Below are positions 20,258-22,348 of a stretch of DNA of 22,348 nt, piece by piece. Position 1 is the first letter of the stretch. Each line of letters begins with the position of its first letter. The DNA lies in NCBI GenBank assembly GCA_027596195.1, contig JADGJG010000372.1:1-22348 (forward strand), written 5' to 3'. Under the pieces are notes generated by a model that saw only the letters and a list, made by a program, of their open reading frames with translations, was not told the origin of the DNA and did no database searches. Both the position numbers and the translations under genes were made by a program. The DNA comes from Podochytrium sp. JEL0797. Taxonomy: Eukaryota; Chytridiomycota; Chytridiomycetes; Chytridiales; Chytriomycetaceae.

Positions 20258-22229
20258 ATGGACGGCACGCGCAAACGACGGGCGGCAGCCGCAGCACCGC
20301 GCAGCAAGTACGTGGACGTGTCCAGTGACGAAGATGATGTGCAGACCATGGGGGCATCAGCGCGACGCGGCGCCAAAGACTTTGACGACAAAGACTTTGA
20401 CCAAATCGAAGACGTGGCGAGCGACGATGACTTTGAAGAAGAAGGCGAAGGCAAAAGTGACGCAAAGAGGCCACGTGTTGCTGCCTCTAGTGGCGCTGCG
20501 CACTCTTCGCTGGCAAACGCAAACCACCCAAAGAGAGACGCTTTTCTGTGGGCCCATCGCGACCTGTTTGTGCCGCTGCTTCCGCCGGGTCAAGTGAACC
20601 ACTTCTCGCATTTGAGAGACAGGGGGTTTGCCGAGGCAGAGACGAGTAGTGAGTATCTACACGTAGAGTATCCATCCCTTTATTCACACACCAACTAGTC
20701 TCCCCACGTAAACAAGTCAACACTCCAACCATGGTTACTGCAACCCTCAAAGACTACCAACTCAAGGGCCTCGAATTCCTCGCCTGGATGGTCGACAATG
20801 GCATGAATGCGATTCTCGGTGACGAAATGGGTCTCGGGAAGACCCTGCAGACTTTGTCCATGCTCGCTTACATGAAGGAATCGGGTCGTGGTGGACCCTT
20901 TTTGGTTGTGTGTCCGTTGTCTGTCTTGTCGAGTTGGGAAGCGGTGCGTTTTTTTTTTTTTTGGTTGAGCCAAGCGGAGCCGTGTGAAGCGGAGAAGGGC
21001 GAATCGAGGCGAGGGCCGCGCGCACGCGCAGCGCGTGGGAGGGCGGGCGGGGCAGGGTGGGGCCAAGCGAAGCGAGCCAGGCATGCGTGCGCAAACACGC
21101 GCACGTGCACGCGCCAGTCACGCGCGAAGGGCGTGCAAGAAAGAGAGCGAGCGGAAGAGAGCGAGCAAACCATGACGCACGAAAGCATTCGAAAGAGCCA
21201 AGCATTCGAAATCGAACACATCAAAACTACCCACCCAAACTACCCATCCAACCCACCCATCCTCACACTCACACTCAAATCTTTCTATTCCACAGGAAAT
21301 CAAACGTTGGACCCCCACCTTCAAATTCATTCGTTTCCACGGCCCTCTCAACGAACGCAACTCAATCAAGAAGAGATGCACAAAGGAAAAGTTTGATATT
21401 TATTTGACCACTTATGAGCAGCTCGTTGCGGAGGCTGGCTGGTTCCGTGTTTCTCGCGGATGGCGTTGTGTTGTTCTCGATGAAGGTATGTTTTTGTTGA
21501 GCCGCGCAGTGGTGTGTCACGCCGCGTAGCGGCGTGCGAGTGAGCGAGTGAGCCGTGCGCGGGAGCGTGTGTTGTGTGTGTGTCGGGCGTAACGTGCCGG
21601 GTGTCACGTGTCTGGCGTCACCTGCCGTGCGCCACGCTGCAGCGTGGTGCGTCGAGTGGGATCGACAGCGCAAGCACGCGTGCGTGCGTGCTGCGCAGCG
21701 GCACGGGGGGAATCGGAACGAGCGTACAACGCGTGCCGCGGCGCGGCGCGTGCGATAGCGCGTATCGCAAGAAAGCGCACTCACACATGCATCTATGCGC
21801 GCATCCATCTAACCAACCGATTCCCTATCCATTCCCCACAGGCCACAAAATCAAAAACGACAAGGCCAACATGTCGGCAGTCGTGTACAGCATCCCCTCG
21901 CAGTATCGCTTTATCCTCACGGGAACCCCATTGCAAAACAACCTGCAAGAATGTATGTCTCAAGAAATGTGGGGGCGGGCGTTTCTTTTTGGAGTTACTC
22001 ATTGTTTTTCGCCCTTCCCAAAACACAGTATGGGCCCTCCTGCACTACCTCTACCCCACCATCTTCACGCAACCCACGTCCAAATTCTTTGCCGACAGTT
22101 TCAACCTCCAAAAGGGCAAATACAACAATGACGGGATCGAAGCGTCGCGCAAACTGCTCGATTTGATCATGTTAAGGCGGTTGAAGACGCATGTGGATTT
22201 GAGTATTCCGCCGAGGGAGGAGTTGATTA
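20258..22229 (+). CDS. SNF2-family chromatin-remodelling ATPase, 5' part
   Basis: This is a DNA-translocating ATPase of the SNF2 family that acts on nucleosomes or other DNA-bound proteins. Exons are 20258-20648, 20699-20943, 21296-21485, 21842-21952 and 22029-about 22229, where an A|gttgag donor can be read just before a TGA. Residues 1-130 are basic then acidic, with KRKR-like nuclear signals. The helicase core starts with LKDYQLKGLEFLAWM. Motif I is DEMGLGKT (Lys178), Ia is FLVVCPLSVLSSW, motif II is DEGH (274-277, the codon for Gly split by an intron) and motif III is LTGTPLQNN, followed by ELWALLHYL and MLRRLKTHV. Motifs IV-VI and any accessory domains are missing because the window ends. 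Overall it resembles ISWI/SMARCA5 enzymes, but DEGH instead of DEAH and the FFADSFNLQKGK insert make the subfamily uncertain. Confidence 0.9.
20944..21295 (+). repeat. Long hairpin-rich, CpG-rich intron 2 of the SNF2 gene
   Basis: This 352-nt intron begins gtgcg followed by a long T run and GGTTGAGCC. A very GC-rich stretch follows with AGCGRAGC-type units (aagcggagc, aagcgaagcgagcc) and ends with a C/A-rich acceptor tract. Inverted repeats include CACGCG-CAG-CGCGTG at 21023-21037 (6-bp stem, 3-base loop) and CGTGCGC/GCGCACG at 21086-21105 (7-bp stem, 6-base loop). Flanking exons have ordinary composition. Confidence 0.6.
21486..21841 (+). repeat. Long hairpin-rich, CpG-rich intron 3 of the SNF2 gene
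   Basis: This 356-nt intron starts gtatg, a short T run and GTTGAGCC, like intron 2. It holds four strong hairpins: CACGCCGC-GTA-GCGGCGTG (21518-21536); a stem around the 16-base palindrome at 21632-21647, extendable to 9 bp with a TGCA loop; CGTGCTGC-GCA-GCGGCACG (21687-21705, one G-T pair); and TGCGATA/TATCGCA (21751-21769, 5-base loop). Two of them are 8-bp stems with 3-base loops. Confidence 0.65.
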
Positions 22230-22234
22230 GTTGA

Positions 22235-22236
22235 GT

Positions 22237-22267
<31 letters not shown>

Positions 22268-22348
22268 GTGGGAAGGGGGGGGGGGGGCCCGGGGGGGGGG
22301 TTTTGTTTTTATTTGTAAGAGGGGGTGGGCCCGGGGCCAGGGGTTGGG
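22235..22348. other. Low-complexity window end, probable sequencing/assembly artefact
   Basis: After a run of T the sequence is almost only G with short CCCGGG and T islands. It carries no coding frame and truncates the SNF2 gene just where an intron should start. The composition looks like a poorly resolved contig edge, although a genuine homopolymer tract in a third unusual intron is possible. Confidence 0.6.

Overview
This is eukaryotic nuclear DNA. Every well-supported multi-exon gene is interrupted by GT-AG introns, mostly 50-80 nt long, and donors such as gtgagt and gtttgt recur. Compact spacing, an Ufd4/TRIP12-type ligase, a ribosomal uS11 gene whose first exon is only the ATG, and tandem S10 serine carboxypeptidases point to a fungus. 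A Ku80 that keeps the DNA-PKcs-binding C-terminal region suggests an early-diverging (for example zoosporic/chytrid-like) lineage rather than a yeast or typical ascomycete. The lineage is an inference.

Layout. 1-198: probable last exons of an unidentified plus-strand gene that runs tail-to-tail into the next one. 322-7438 (minus): a complete 13-exon HECT E3 ligase of the UFD4/TRIP12 family, 2078 aa after splicing. 7697-8543 (plus): an unidentified, apparently decaying coding sequence. 8600-13710 (minus): a serine carboxypeptidase (peptidase S10) cluster. It holds a truncated pseudogene (8600-9209), an intact 444-aa gene (10006-11527) and an intact 520-aa gene with a GPI-like tail (11964-13710). 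A small two-helix membrane protein gene (9500-9808) sits between the pseudogene and the first intact copy. All three carboxypeptidase copies share an upstream triple CAATGGG-type element.

14102-16833 (plus): a complete 7-exon Ku80 (793 aa), divergent from the last carboxypeptidase. 17411-18362 (plus): ribosomal protein uS11/RPS14 (151 aa, 3 exons). 18594-20008 (plus): a 4-exon 414-aa protein of unknown function with an acidic middle and two membrane helices around a Pro/Thr loop. 20258-22229 (plus): the 5' part of a SNF2-family ATPase. It is cut by the window end, where the sequence collapses into G and T homopolymers. Two of its introns are about 350 nt long, very CpG-rich and full of short perfect hairpins, unlike any other intron in the window.

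The genes do not form an obvious pathway. The ligase, Ku80, uS11 and the SNF2 ATPase are housekeeping or nuclear functions; the carboxypeptidase cluster is the locally duplicated, evolving part. Exon boundaries were set by hand. In every complete multi-exon gene the exon lengths sum to an intact frame, which supports the models but does not replace transcript evidence.
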